NCBI GenBank assembly: GCA_961205875.1
Contig: OY540812.1
Span: 6,386,001 to 6,450,000 of the forward strand
DNA length: 64,000 nucleotides
DNA from: Sialis fuliginosa
Taxonomy: Eukaryota > Arthropoda > Insecta > Megaloptera > Sialidae
Reading direction: 5' to 3'
Shown: positions 1 through 11,816 of the stretch, piece after piece
How the letters are laid out: every line of letters begins with the position of its first letter
Position numbering within the stretch: the first letter of the stretch is position 1
Notes under the pieces: model-generated
Seen by the model: the letters and a program-made list of their open reading frames with translations, nothing else
What the model was told of the DNA's origin: nothing
Databases searched by the model: none
Program-made: the position numbers and the translations under genes

Positions 1-369
1 TATGAAATTGAATGTTCTACAAAAATGATTCTATAAAATTATCACATAGCATGTGTCGTTCTTGAAATATTTTGAAAAAATAAATATTTTGGGATGTCAC
101 CCTTCCCCCTTATATACGATTTTGATGATTTTAAAATAGGACCGTTCTCAAGCCAGACCCAACCAACCATTATTAATATCGGTTCAATGGTTCATGAGTT
201 ATATGTGTGATAAGGATTCACGCGACAGACAGACACAGAACGAAAAGTGTTTGTCTTGACCAAAAAACGGAAAGATCAAGTTAAAATTTTAAAATCGGAG
301 AAAATTTTTTTTCTCATTTCAAAACGCTCACAAAGCTTCTCGTATCTTCGATATTGCAAGGAAGCAAAA
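1..369 (-). repeat. Foldback family C, outer arm (partial, cut by window edge)
   Basis: This stretch matches the right arm of the 1.8-kb foldback element at 61497-63319 and, inverted, the arm at 26296-27053. Shared landmarks are a CAGACAGACAC block, the phrase for 'ccgatattaat' near 'catgagtt', and the terminal 'cgatattgcaaggaag'. The element runs off the left edge of the window. It has no coding capacity. Confidence 0.8.
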
Positions 370-1449
370 CTTTATATCAGTAATAATTTAAATTAATATT
401 AATATTGAATATCACTACATCTGCTATGCATTAAATAATATAATTTTATTTTTATAGGTAAAGCTAAAATATCTACTCAGAACCTATGAATAAGATGGGA
501 TCCGAAATATTCAGTTTGAATTATTGAAATGCCATGACACAAAAATATTAATAAAGATCAATACTTAAACCACCAAAAGTTGCCTTACAATCTACGGTGT
601 ACACCAATCTCGATTGCTTTTAGATCGCTGATTTCTAGTTATACGGCTGTCATTTAAATTTGATACCGTGCTTGATTAGATTTTAGTCTAGACTAAATTC
701 TTTATAATACCAGGCATTAATCTTGTTACACGTAGCTTTTGTTAGACAATTGACGGCGCTTAAGCGCGTTGTATTGTTCCGAATCAGAGCAATATCACGT
801 GTGTGTGGACAAAACCGTGTCAAAAGGGTCAATTGGCATTCTAGACTCTAATGAAACTATTTATTAACGATATATTACGTTTAACGCTTTTACGAGTTGG
901 CTTGCAATATGTATACCTATGTATATGTGTTACACCTTCCCATATAATTAAACATCCATTAAAGTAGTTAGCCATATGGTATTTCCCTCGTTTTCATACG
1001 TTCTTGAGTTTGATAATTAGTGAGACCCTAAAATTTGTATAGAAATATTTATATTTGAATAATATTAACTATAGTAACTTGCAATCACTACGTAATAAAA
1101 TATCTGCCATGGGAGTCACGGGACTTTCTTATACGCAAGCCCAACAGAGAACAGTGTACGTGATGACAAACTAATAAAAGATAGAATAAAATGAATGAGA
1201 CATATACTATAGATTTCTTCTCTGTTTTTTTTTTCAAAAATTTGTTTGTTAGAAAAAATGAATAGAACGTAAATAATAGATAACACTGCACAACAGCATT
1301 TCTGATGATTGGGTTATGTTACATGATACTAGCCTAATTTTTAATGACGATTTCAAATCTGTGATCGAAATTTTTCTATCAGCTCTAGTTTAGAAAATAT
1401 GACACATGGGCCGTTTTATAATAAAACACAACATGTTTAAAGTTAATCC
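370..1449. other. AT-rich stretch without a recognised gene
   Basis: No supported gene. Near 697-716 there is the end of a Harbinger-like MITE ('ataataccaggca' followed by TTA); its other end is not evident. The open frames here are short and of low complexity. Confidence 0.6.
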
Positions 1450-2390
1450 TATTTTACTAAGTTGTTAAAGTGAAAAAACTTTCTTTTATAAGATTTCCTT
1501 GCAGAAGTTGAAGCCTGAGAGCTGTTCTGAATGCTCCAACAATAGTCAGCCATCATGTGTGCGTTCCAGTAGCCTTGATAGCGTTCCTCCATCGTACGAA
1601 GGTCCTAGTGGAATCGCTCGCCCTGTTCTTCACTTAGATCCCCAATATTAGCGGGAAAATAGTCTAGGTGGTTGTGAAGAAAGTGTAACTTGATGCTCAT
1701 GGTACATTCAAATGTTTGAAAGTGACTCATGAGTTGTTCAACGTGTAGAGAATAGTCAGAACTTTTCTTATTTCCCAAGAAATTTTGAACAAGCCACACA
1801 AACTCATTCCATGCCTTTTTCTCAATCTCTGTCATAGTGTGCGTAAAATTTGTGTCTTTTGTTAATGATCTTATCTGTGGCCCGTCAAAAATGCCCACTT
1901 TTATCTTTTCTGCACTCAGTTTTGGGAACTTTTTTGATAGAAAAAGGAAACAATTTCCATTTTTGTTAAGACCTTTAACAATTTGTTTTATAGGCCCTAA
2001 TTTTATATGCAACGGAGGCAAAATTATACGATCTCTTGATACTAAAGGTGGGTTTATCACGTTTTGTTGTCTTGGAACTAGCACTTCCCGAGTAGGCCAA
2101 TGCAGTCGTCATGGTGATTCACGGGTTCATTCCAGATCATAGCAGTTTCGTACCTGAAACTATGCCATTTCTTTTTTGTCCATAAACGTAGAAACTCAAC
2201 GCACGTTTTGCATACTTTTTGCAGAATCCAAGGCTTATTCTTCATTTCCAGCGGGTTTCCAAAATAATTTTTGTAAGCCTCATTTACGAACGTTGTCACA
2301 TTTAAACGGTATTATTTAAATATATACTCTCCGCAAATGAAACAAAAATGGTTTGGATCATTCACACACACTCTTCTTGACGATGCCATA
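1450..2390 (-). pseudogene. Decayed copy of a repeated arthropod gene family of unknown function
   Basis: On the minus strand three segments in order match a protein family I recognise as present in many copies in arthropod genomes. The N-terminal segment begins near 2388 and contains RRVCVNDPNHFCFICGEY. The middle segment (about 2299-2100) contains KVCKTCVEFLRLW and NEPVNHHDDC. The long segment (about 2084-1450) contains LPPLHIKLGPIKQIVK, GIFDGPQIRSL, SIKLHFLHNHLDYFP and MEERYQGYWN. Paired Cys and His residues suggest metal binding in the N-terminal third. The function of the family is not known to me; its copy number suggests spread by a mobile element. This copy is broken in a few places and should be read as a fossil. 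Confidence 0.7.
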
Positions 2391-2689
2391 TCAAATTATA
2401 ATAAGATAACTTACTAATTTTTAAATTAGCAGCAAATAAACACGGAAAAACAGCAAATTTTTAATGAAAGCTATAACTCGTGAACAAGAGCTGTTAGAAA
2501 AAAAATAAGGGTATATTTAGAATCAGCGACGTCAAATTAGTAAACATCATGTGACATAAGTCATTCATCAGTCAAAAAGTGCAATTTTGTTGGCCAGTGT
2601 AATATTACCTACAATTTTTAACTTGACCATTTTTCTCTAATTCGCACTGTTCAAAGTAATTCAAAAAATTCCAAAATTGACGTCAGTAA

Positions 2690-2890
2690 ACATTTGTATG
2701 CGATCGTTTTCAACAATAGGAAGTTTTCTTCCTAGACAAAAAATAATCTTAAATATAAAATTTCACCCTTCTACGATTTGTCGTATCTGAGTTACAGTGC
2801 TTACAGTCCGACAAACAGACAGACACACATACATCATGGCGAATATAGTACGAATGGATTCAATGGATAATTCCATCTAAATCAGGATTT
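2690..2890 (-). repeat. Dispersed repeat family D (partial)
   Basis: Shares an extended block with 59925-60130 in opposite orientation: a 'ttcttcctagacaaaaa' block, 'aaatttcacccttctacga', then 'gagttacagtgcttacag' and a short CAGACAGACAC run. It looks like one arm of a nonautonomous element. Confidence 0.65.
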
Positions 2891-3156
2891 CGAAAAAAAT
2901 CGGCTTCACTATACTTATACTATTTATATGCATATTGTAAATTGTAATTTCTGAAAGGGGGGAGGGGGCTTATTCATAAGTATGGAACAAATTATTTTGT
3001 TTTGCGATAGTCAATTTCCGTTACCACATTATAATTGTCTTATCTACAATACAGTATACAATCAAGAGAGCTCAATAGGTATCACCCTATAGCGGTACTA
3101 CTATAAACGAGGTAAGCAATTAAAAGAATGGAATGGCGTCTATATAAAAACTCACC

Positions 3157-3309
3157 TTAACCCATTAACGCCCGCTGTACTCATTTTAGTACATCCCATT
3201 TTATAATTAGTGCTGCTATTTATGGAAATTAATTTACAATATTTCAGCAACACTATAAATTATAAAATGGGATGTACTCAAATGAGTACGGCGGGCGTTA
3301 ATTGGTTAA
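3157..3309. mobile_element. piggyBac-like MITE with TTAA target duplication
   Basis: The element (3161-3305, 145 bp) is flanked on both sides by TTAA (3157-3160 and 3306-3309). Its ends begin with CCCATTAACGCCCGC and are inverted copies of each other for roughly 55 bp with a few mismatches, so it can fold into a long hairpin. TTAA targeting and CCC termini are the hallmark of piggyBac transposons. It has no coding capacity, so it would depend on a transposase elsewhere. Confidence 0.85.
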
Positions 3310-5590
3310 ATATACCTATACTTACGTTAAGAGACTCAAGAGCTTCTTTAAATTATTGATTTTAAATTACCTACTTAATTTTAGATGTCATTTTTTTGAT
3401 ATACATACAAAAATTGTTCATAACCTGCTAAAAACAGTGAATTCTAAAACAGGTGTTATATAATGATTCACCCTTGAAATTTCTTTAGAAAACCATCATT
3501 ATCAAATGTAATCTGCTAAAACAAATGACTGAATAAAACAAAATAATGGTTTCATTAACTAGATTAATTAAAATGGAGTAAGTAAGTAAGAAGAATGAAT
3601 GAAATTACTTCAATCATTTATTTTTACAAAAGCACAATGAAATATTTTTAACTAATAAGCAGTTCAATTGCTCCCATGAATCTTGAAAAGTTATTCTCGA
3701 ATTTAATGTTTGTTTGTTGGACGATGTAATAGAAAGAAATAATGTATATATAAATGAGTGTTAGAAATTTTATATTTTTTACATAAAACTTTTTATGAAT
3801 TACGAAAATATGTATTAATCAGATGTGGATCTTAGCTTCTGGACATAATCCGCGTCGATTTGATTGTTCTATCGGTCACCGTTTCGTCACACATTGCAGT
3901 GGACATCTTCAGAACTCAATTTGAAAATAAAAAGAAGTAAATCAATCAGATATTTATTTCACTTCAGAAATTAACCATTCAATTTTACTCTTCATGTAAG
4001 AATATACATTTTTTGAGTATTATTATTTTATTAAATCAGTTATATTGTCAATACATATATCTGTTAGTTTGTCTGTACAATAAAATGTTTTTATTGTTAG
4101 TCTAAATTTTATAGACAATATCATTCTAATAGTTGAATTTGTCAATATACATTACTTAACTAAACAATCAAGATATGTAAATAAATTAAAATTATATATA
4201 CAATTACAAAATAATATTTAATTCCCCCCCTTCTTAAGGAATTTCTGGGTACGACACTGAAAAAATCTATAAATAACACAACGTAAATTTTTGTATGCAT
4301 ATGTAATATAAAGTCGACGACTAAACCCCCTACTCTACAAGTGTCTTTGAAAATGCGATTTAAGATTCACGTCGCTCTGATTGAATACTCGCATGCTAGT
4401 GTCAGATATTGCTGATGGTTTGTTGTGATATGTCAATCAAAAAACTTATTCTTGTATGGTGTAGATTTGTTCAACATGTGTATTTACACATAAAAACAAT
4501 TCACGCATACGTGTATAACGTATATTAATTAATACAATTTACAGAAAATTAATATTATATTATTATCTGCATGAGGCGTCCATCATCCGAAAAATATTCT
4601 TTTCAATTTATGGTCTTATCTCGGTTTTTCGAACTGAAACCTCGTCTCGGGATTATCTTGTCTCGGTTTCGTTTTGAACACGTGTTAATTTAAAAAAAAT
4701 CTATTTATTCTTAAGCAATAAACAGAGAAAGAAATTTTGAAGTATTTAATATTGAAAATTGATATTGTCTCAATCTTGTCTCGTTCGAATTTTGATATTA
4801 GAATTATAATAACCTTTTTATTTATAATCCTGAAATTGTCTGTTAGAAATGTAAGCATTTAATGCCCTTTCGAATTAATTTTCTAATTTTAGTACTTGAA
4901 TGATTAGTCAGGTAATTCTAAAGAAACCTATGGAAATTGTTATACAAATTTCATTTCTTAATTTTTATAAGAACATCAAATTTCTCAATTTAAAATGAAT
5001 TGTTTTTATCTGATCGAATTAATTAAATACTATATTATTTTTAATGAATCGAAAAATTAATCTGTTTCTTTATTAATATGGAAATTTATTTTTAAGATAT
5101 AATGATAGTAGTACAACATTGGGTAGCTCAATAATTATTATATTTATGCATCTAATTATCTACATACAATACAATTATTAATTATATTATGATAAGATCG
5201 CCTAGTGCCTGATAAAATAACTATTTATTCTAACCGAAATGAAGTATGTTAAATTTGGTTATTCTTGAAATAATAACAAGAAAAAATAAATGAAAAGAGT
5301 CTCGCCTACGGCTAAAATTGCGGCACTGCCTTCTATTACATACATTAATTTTATTTTCGTAAAATGTAACATAAAAGATAACGAAGAAAATATGTAACAT
5401 ACTAGAGTTATTATATAGTCAAGCAAAATAAATGGATATTTTTATGTATTTATAGAATGTATGTATGTGTCAGATTACATTTTTTTTCTTATATATAAAA
5501 TAAGGTAATGTAAAACGTAAAAAAATGATATAATATTTTATATAATGCTTTAGATTTTTTGTATTTACATAAGCCATATAATCTTGATGG
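3310..5590. other. AT-rich noncoding stretch with a few repeat fragments
   Basis: No gene supported. Contains a copy of the dispersed hammerhead-like family J at 3826-3915, and a region rich in TCTCG words at 4605-4800 related to 39150-39260 and 46750-47110. The rest is AT-rich sequence with no pattern I can assign. Confidence 0.5.
3826..3915 (-). repeat. Dispersed repeat family J, copy 1
   Basis: The minus strand reads 'ctgaagatgtccactgcaat', then 'gtgtgacgaaac', then 'ccagaagctaagatcc'. The same order occurs at 6315-6390 (minus) and 59196-59285 (plus). CTGAAGA and GAAAC flanking an imperfect stem recall a hammerhead ribozyme core (CUGANGA...GAAA). Confidence 0.65.
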
Positions 5591-5600
5591 TATAGTATTT

Positions 5601-5908
5601 ATGGCGGGTTGAATAAAGCAAATATAATTACGGTTAGTTAACGGACGATTTAATAATAACTATTGTTCTGTTTTATGTTAACTTATGATTCAGTTTTCAG
5701 TTAACGTAACCTTAACCTTACATCTATTGATGGGGAAAGAGATCATAGTGTTTTATGGTGGGTTTAATAAAGCAAATATAATTACGGTTGGTTAACGGAC
5801 GATTTAATAATAATTATTTTTCTGTTTTATGTTAACTTATGATTCAGTTTTCAGTTAACATAACCTTAAACTAACATTTATTGGTGGGGAAAGAGATCAG
5901 AGTGGTTT
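5601..5908. repeat. Two-copy tandem duplication, 154-bp unit
   Basis: The segment starting 'atggcgggttgaataaagc' at 5601 is repeated from 5755 ('atggtgggtttaataaagc'). The two copies of about 154 bp stay aligned through 'gttaacttatgattcag' to 'ggggaaagagatca' with only scattered differences. It is a fairly recent local tandem duplication without coding content. Confidence 0.85.
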
Positions 5909-8567
5909 TACTGCAGTATATGTATAGAATATTTTAAAACGATCCAAAGATTTTCTATTAACCATTCCAACGATGCTCGAACACTATATGTATGTATGTA
6001 ATTGTGAACCAAGTCGTTCAAAGCAAGTAGGTAGCTAGCAGAAATTGTGCTGTCGATGTAAAACCCTGTACAGAGTATATACAGTCTTTAGATATTTCAA
6101 AGACACCTGCCATACAGCTACACTCAGCTACAGGCTTGCTGTTCGGCTGTTCGTCACAATAGTTCGTTGTTTGAAGTGACTTGATCCATGTGACGTAAAC
6201 GAAGAATATTAATAAGACCTCTTTATAAATATTGCAAAAGTTTTATACGTTAGAATTATTTGCTTTCTGGTTTGATATTACTTTGAAACATATTTAAGAT
6301 TTTATAATAAATAATGATTGGATCTTGGCTTCTGGGTGCAAGCCGCGTCGGTTTGATCGTGTTATCGGCCACGTTTCGTCACACATTGCACATCAAACAT
6401 ATTTGAGTTTTTACGCAGATATTTTAAAACTAGGGAACGGTTGATTTAGGTAAAAAAAACATGTTTTTTTGTTTATTTTCGACGGTTACCTGATACGTTC
6501 TTTAGTACTGCTGAATCGTTATGGGACAATGAATCTATATGTGTACCGATGTATTTTTAGGATGATGCTTTGTGTGATATGTTCTCTAGGTCACCGCATT
6601 GAAATATAAATACATGGTAGAATAGGTTGCCAGAAAGCTGGATTCATAATAAAAGTGAAATTATACGTTATAATTGTTTCATTTTAATTGAAGAAAGTAA
6701 TTTTATAAATAAAATAAATACAGTGTAACCATTAAAATTATAAATAATTATTTTTGTATATAAATAAATATTCAATGATTTTGTAATAAATTCAGTCTTT
6801 TTTGGAAACAATGCATTCTATAAAAAGCGTATGCACTTTTCGTTGTTTCATTAACACACACACACACACATAAATTTTGTTTATGTTTAAATATTTTTAA
6901 TATATTTTTATTTTACGTGACACAACTTTTAGTACGCCCCTGGGCTGTTGAATACTAAAAAACAAAACCGATAAATACAAACGTCCATAATGATGACTAT
7001 CTATTATAAAAACAACAATAGCGCAATCATTTGTTTTTTTTCCATTCTATTACATTTTCTTTAGAACTTTGCCTTATTTTCAGTCTACATTTATATAGTT
7101 TTTATTATAATGTTAGCATCATTTTAATAATATTTGAAAATAAAATAAAAACTTAAGTCCTTTGGGATATTAACATACGTATTACAATATTACTTTACAT
7201 ACATATTATTCTGTTTTTTATCTATTATATTTTTGTTCTTGAGATAAAAGTTACTTTTATATCACTAATTGAAACGAGAACTGGGTATAACATTTCGGAA
7301 AAAAGCTTATTCAATTGATATAAATAATATGTAAATAAGTGCGAAGAGAATTTTCTAGTCTACAATTTTGAAAATAACTTTTTTAATGATAGAATCACTA
7401 GATTTTGAGATATTAAAGGAAAAATCATTTTTGACACCTGTCACCAGGTAATAAAGCAATTAGCAGACACTTTAGTGCCCTCGACTTTTTAAATATTATT
7501 TATAACGACCAAATAAAGGTGTGTGCCTATTTGTTATGCGAGTTTTTTTTATTATCCAAGTTTTAAAACCGAGCGATGGTAAATAATTTCAATAGAGTTG
7601 AGTTTGCATTAAATATGGCTTCGTTAATATTGTTGACCTAATTGCATTACTTCCAGTCTCGTTTACTAATACTAATATATTCGTTGTACAATACCTGTGT
7701 GGTGTTATTTAAGTACATACAATATATGTAATAATTACTATTCATTATTCTGTGATAACTATATAGCTGTTACCGCCGATTTAGTATTTTACCGAGTTAA
7801 CTACCTTTTTTAATTGACTCAAATTTAAATTTTAAAGCCGATTTTATTAAAATTCTGAAGAAAGCAATTTTGTTGTTACGTTTGATTAATTTTAATGTAT
7901 ATTTTGAATTATAGCTTGTATTAATTAGTTGTACAGAATCTATTTCTAAATATTTTTGGTTTCTTTCTCAAACATAACATATATGTAGCGTCGCAGAGGG
8001 GAACGGGGGAGGGGATATCTAGATACACATTAAATAATATTAAAATTCGCAAGTCAGTCGACAGTTTTATCAAATCTTTCTAGTATGTAAACATTCTAAA
8101 TATTTCAGGATATATATTAACTGAAAGATTATATTAGCTATAAAATATATGCACGTATATAAATTTGCATTATCAAATAATTTTCATCTACGTAAGTAAA
8201 GACAATAAGATCTATACATAATATATTTATTTAATATAAATATTACTTTTGCTGTCAGCATCTGAATTTTCGTAACGATGGCTCCCAGATTAATGTGTCT
8301 AGACATAATTTACATATTTTATGTATATTTAATACCAGTTTTCTCTTATGACATAATTCAATATTAAATACCAAAAGAATGTTAATACTTAATATACATA
8401 TATATCTATATAAGTACCTCAGTTATCATAACAAATTTTAAAATTTAATAAATTGGAGATATACCTACATTTAAACTGCAGATCATGAAAATTAATTTTG
8501 ACCCTCCTTGCACAAATAGAATTTGGCCTTGATCAAAACCAATCTGAAAACTTTATCGAACTGTTTG
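5909..8567. other. Noncoding AT-rich stretch
   Basis: No gene supported. Holds a family J copy at 6315-6390 and a (CA)n run near 6856-6871. Otherwise AT-rich sequence in which I see nothing assignable. Confidence 0.5.
6315..6390 (-). repeat. Dispersed repeat family J, copy 2
   Basis: Minus-strand sequence 'gatgtgcaatgtgtgacgaa' followed by 'accgacgcggcttgcaccca' and 'gaagccaagatcc' aligns with the copies at 3826-3915 and 59196-59285. This copy lacks the CTGAAGA end. Confidence 0.65.
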
Positions 8568-8793
8568 ATGTTGTCTATGGATTTTTCTGTGTAGAAACCC
8601 CAGGTTAGTAAATGCACAGGTTGCCTCAGTAACTTTTGACCAATCAGCTTGGGCACCCCAGATGACGTATTTTCCCCTTCTCGCTCCGAGTTACAAGGCC
8701 TTATTTGTTATGATTGCGCCGAGCTACTGAAGCTACCTTGTACCTTACATACCTTGGTGTAGAATTTACATTACTAAAATCCATAGACAACAT
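8568..8793. mobile_element. MITE with terminal inverted repeats ATGTTGTCTATGGATTTT
   Basis: The left end reads ATGTTGTCTATGGATTTT and the right end is its reverse complement (AAAATCCATAGACAACAT). The 226-bp interior is GC-richer than its surroundings and noncoding. No clear target duplication is visible, so the superfamily is unassigned. Confidence 0.75.
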
Positions 8794-8796
8794 AAT

Positions 8797-9010
8797 ACAA
8801 ATAGAGTCGAGCGGGGTAAATATGAAACACTAAAAAAATGGGGTAAAAGTGAAATAAGCTTGCAACTAAAAAACTAATTTGTTTATAGGAGAATTATAAA
8901 AACTGACATTATCATTAAAGGTTTGTTAAAGCGACCTGAAAATATGAATCGCCTAATAAGTGATGTGTCCATATACTTATCTCTAGTTCTTTCTGAAATA
9001 CAACTTTTTT
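8797..9010. repeat. Repeat family E, terminal part
   Basis: The sequence from 'ggggtaaatatgaaacac' through 'gcgacctgaaaatatgaatc' to 'aagtgatgtgtcc' is the reverse complement of the right end of the larger element at 33367-33850. It is a truncated copy. Confidence 0.75.
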
Positions 9011-9070
9011 TGCTGAATTTGCGCAGCTCCAAAAAGTTTGTTAAAATAATGAGATAAAAATCTTTTTACT

Positions 9071-9073
<3 letters not shown>

Positions 9074-9150
<77 letters not shown>
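9074..9150. repeat. (AT)n microsatellite
   Basis: An uninterrupted AT/TA dinucleotide run of about 77 bp. Such tracts are mutable and difficult to assemble. Confidence 0.95.
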
Positions 9151-9159
<9 letters not shown>

Positions 9160-9510
9160 TATGCATATTAAAATTTGAAGAAAAAATCAAAACTATTAAC
9201 TTAAATTGTAACTAATTAATTTAATTTAAATTACTACATAGTATTATGCACGTTATAATAAATTATATATCTCTGTTTTGTTATGAATTTAGCACAAACA
9301 TATCTGCATGTTATCTCAAGTCAATGTAAACAAAAATATAATATAGGAATAGATTCATTTTAGTGTGTGCAGGCAATGCACTGATTTATATAACAAATGT
9401 AAACCTATCAATGGATCATGACCTAGAAAAGATAACATGCAAATAAATAATATAATGTGTAAGAAATTAATAATGGTGACATTTTTATACATTATATCAA
9501 ATTTTTTTAG

Positions 9511-9603
9511 TTCATTTGCATTTTGTCCAGGCTGTGTGGTCTAAAACAGGTTTTTCTCTTTCAGCTACAAGTTTTGCTACTCATAGGATTTGTTGCAAAT
9601 GTG
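9511..9603 (+). CDS. Candidate coding exon of an unknown gene (part 1)
   Basis: After an acceptor-like 'tttttttag' there is an open frame that reads HFVQAVWSKTGFSL, then SFATHRICCKC. It could end at a donor-like GTATAG at 9604 in phase 1, which joins in frame to the exon at 9806-9926; the joined codon gives Asp after the final Cys. An alternative is a shorter exon starting at 9565 after 'tttctctttcag'. I do not recognise the protein; the clustered Cys residues may bind metal. The GTATAG donor is weak, and a truncated MITE end sits in the proposed intron. Support is only open reading, splice-like signals and matching phase. Confidence 0.3.
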
Positions 9604-9622
9604 GTATAGAATAATACCCTAA

Positions 9623-9700
9623 TGTCCGGTATTATAAAAAATTTGCTTGAGTGTAAATTCAAATTAACTCCCAGCTAATGCTATTTGCTAGGTATTAAAT
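9623..9700. mobile_element. Truncated Harbinger-like MITE end
   Basis: Starts TGTCCGGTATTATAAAA directly after TAA, exactly like the full copies at 14022-14277 and 21732-22063. The second terminus is not recognisable, so this copy is truncated or diverged. Confidence 0.55.
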
Positions 9701-9805
9701 ATAAATAACAACCACTCACAGATGTAGCCAATTAAATCGTACATACATGTTTAATAAATAACCTACATGTGAAAATGATAGCCTATTAATTGTGATTTTC
9801 TCTAG

Positions 9806-9944
9806 ACAATACAGAGGGTATCCCTGCAAATGATGAAAATAACGAAGGTGTTTTATACAAGCTTCAAGGCTTCCATAGTGAACTTGATATGGATCTTGGT
9901 TTATACCCAGAAGTCAAAATCGATAGGTGTTTTGCATTTGTATA
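9806..9944 (+). CDS. Candidate coding exon of an unknown gene (part 2)
   Basis: After the acceptor-like 'gattttctctag' the plus strand is open for more than 40 codons with coding-like composition, unusual in this AT-rich surrounding. It contains NTEGIPANDENNEGVL, YKLQGFHSELDMDLG and LYPEVKID. It either splices at a weak donor (GTGTTT at 9927, phase 2) or ends as a terminal exon at the TAA at 9942-9944 after RCFAFV. The acidic, Asn-rich composition is soluble-protein-like. I recognise no family. It could be a real exon of a gene with long introns or a stranded fragment of a dead gene. Confidence 0.4.
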
Positions 9945-11090
9945 ATTTCATATAAATATTGATAGATTTTTATTTACCAATGTTTTCTATTCATTAATAT
10001 ATACACATTACAATTGCAAATGACAATTTAAAAAGATTATATATATTATCATCGCTAGATAGATATGACGTGTTCATAATATAGAGGTAATTTTTAAATA
10101 TTTCATGTAAAAGCTAGTTAATTTCCAGTTAAGTAGAACATATGTATATAAACAGTTAAGTAATTCAAAAAAATCATCTATACTTTCACCGAAACATAAT
10201 ACATGCTAGTACAAACACATCGCCAAAATGTTGCACAGCTGATGCAGCAAAAGTATCACGCATTGAGCCGGCATAACCGCAAAAACCCAATCAATACCGT
10301 TAGACTGGCTAACTCTCTGAACGATTGAGCGACTGATTTAAATACACTGTCTTTATTGACACCTTGATTAACATGCATGAAGAAAGTAAGGTTATCAAAT
10401 GTAAGTCCACATTGAACAATTGATCTTCCGGTCGTGAACTTGAAGCGCCGCATAGAGTCTCTCTCTCTCTCTCACACACGCACAGTTTCGCAGCTAAATC
10501 CAAACATGCACACAACAGAATCAAACATAAATAAAGATAAGTTGCAGTGTACTGACCTTTTGTAGCACAATCAGTAATATATAAATGAATAACCAGAGTT
10601 ACTTGATGACGAAGTGTTTCAGTGAATGTTTGTTGCCTTTGTTCCGCTTTTTAGCAGACAATTTGATAGTTTTTATAAACACTTTTGTTGTAGTTGGCAC
10701 TTGTTTTATTTTTAATTTTATACCGGAATGTGTGTATCAGTTTGGTGTTATTTTTAAATGTAAGGATGTACTGGTTTTATTTTTTATTAAAATAAAAAAA
10801 TATTAATTCTAAACACAAAACACTTGTTAATTAACAATTCACTATTAACGAAATTATTCTACTATTTCTATATATGCAATATAATTAATTCACACTTATT
10901 TAAAACATTGGTAACAAATTTAAAATATAACAATTGTTTCTAAAATATCAACATTTATTCTATATTGAATCAATGACACTATTATCACTAAAAAGTAATT
11001 ATCAACAAAATCACAACCAGCGAATACTTCTTTCTTCTCTTCACAAATATTTTAGGCTATTTTGTCATGTGTAACTTACATGCTGAAAGA
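9945..11090. other. Noncoding stretch flanking a GC-rich island
   Basis: Contains a (TC)n/(CA)n run near 10456-10484 and short open frames of low complexity. No gene is supported. The part from about 10200 to 10560 is more balanced in base composition than its neighbours and could be regulatory. Confidence 0.4.
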
Positions 11091-11430
11091 ATGAAGAGTG
11101 GGAAGATTGCGAGAGATGCTAAACGCTGCAAGAAAAGAAATTATACGAAAGACTGTGTATGCGTTTGGCGTCGCGTGTTGCACGCCTCTGTCCAGGTCTG
11201 ATGCGACTGGCCGTCGTCGCGATGGTGTTCGCTACCGAGCGACGCCCTACCAACACTCCGGCCTCCCCCACCACAACATACAGACCACCCACACCACTAC
11301 GCGGCACAGACTTCCACACGGCCCGTGTTAAGCTACGTTCAAATTCTCTACACACTGCACCACATGTTGTGTGTCTGGCTGCGTCTGTCTTTCTCTTTAA
11401 ACTTTTTGTGTTCGCTGTTGGATTGTAGAC
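11078..11430. promoter_or_regulatory. CpG/GC-rich island, possible promoter and 5' exon
   Basis: In DNA that is otherwise strongly AT-rich, 11150-11345 is rich in C, G and CpG (for example 'ggcgtcgcgtgttgcacgcc' and 'ggccgtcgtcgcgatgg'). Both strands have open frames of about 80-90 codons across it, which is expected by chance in GC-rich DNA. On the minus strand a good donor, CAT|GTAAGT, lies at the left edge near 11078, so this could be a first exon of a minus-strand gene. No protein family is recognised. Most likely a promoter region; a transposon-derived block is possible. Confidence 0.4.
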
Positions 11431-11512
11431 TTCCGCAATTATCTTTGTTTGTCATAATATTACCTATAAATGTTTTTTCACACGTTACTATTCAATATTT
11501 TATTTTTAAGTG

Positions 11513-11801
11513 TACCTACTCAGGGCCGGATTAACAACCTAGCAGGAGTAGCAAATGCTACGGGCCCCGCGTTTTTGGGGCCCCCCGCGACTTTCCGGAA
11601 AAATATCTGTTATTGGACTTAGAGGTGTAATTGACCATTGAGAGGGGTCATCAGTTTTTAATGTATATTATATTTTCTATTATTTGTAATTATTGATACC
11701 CAGAGTTTCACCCCCCCCCCCCCCCCATCGCCAATGCCAAGGGCCTCTTTATAACATTTGCTACGGGCCCCGCGCTTTCTTAATCCGGCCCTGTACCTAC
11801 T
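11513..11801. mobile_element. hAT-type MITE with 8-bp target duplication
   Basis: The element (11521-11793, 273 bp) has inverted ends CAGGGCCGGATTAA and TTAATCCGGCCCTG, flanked by a perfect 8-bp duplication TACCTACT (11513-11520 and 11794-11801). The 8-bp duplication and CAGGG termini identify hAT. A subterminal 'gctacgggccccgcg' is also present near both ends. Noncoding; it includes a poly-C run near 11711-11726. Confidence 0.92.
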
Positions 11802-11816
11802 CAGGGTCGAATATAG

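Noticed and set aside
10585-10806. Hydrophobic 73-codon frame resembling a membrane protein
   Set aside because: T-rich DNA gives Phe/Val/Leu-rich translations; no splice context or homology.
11159-11428. 89-codon open frame across the GC island
   Set aside because: Comparable open frames exist on both strands over the same GC-rich DNA; no family resemblance, so chance is the simplest explanation.
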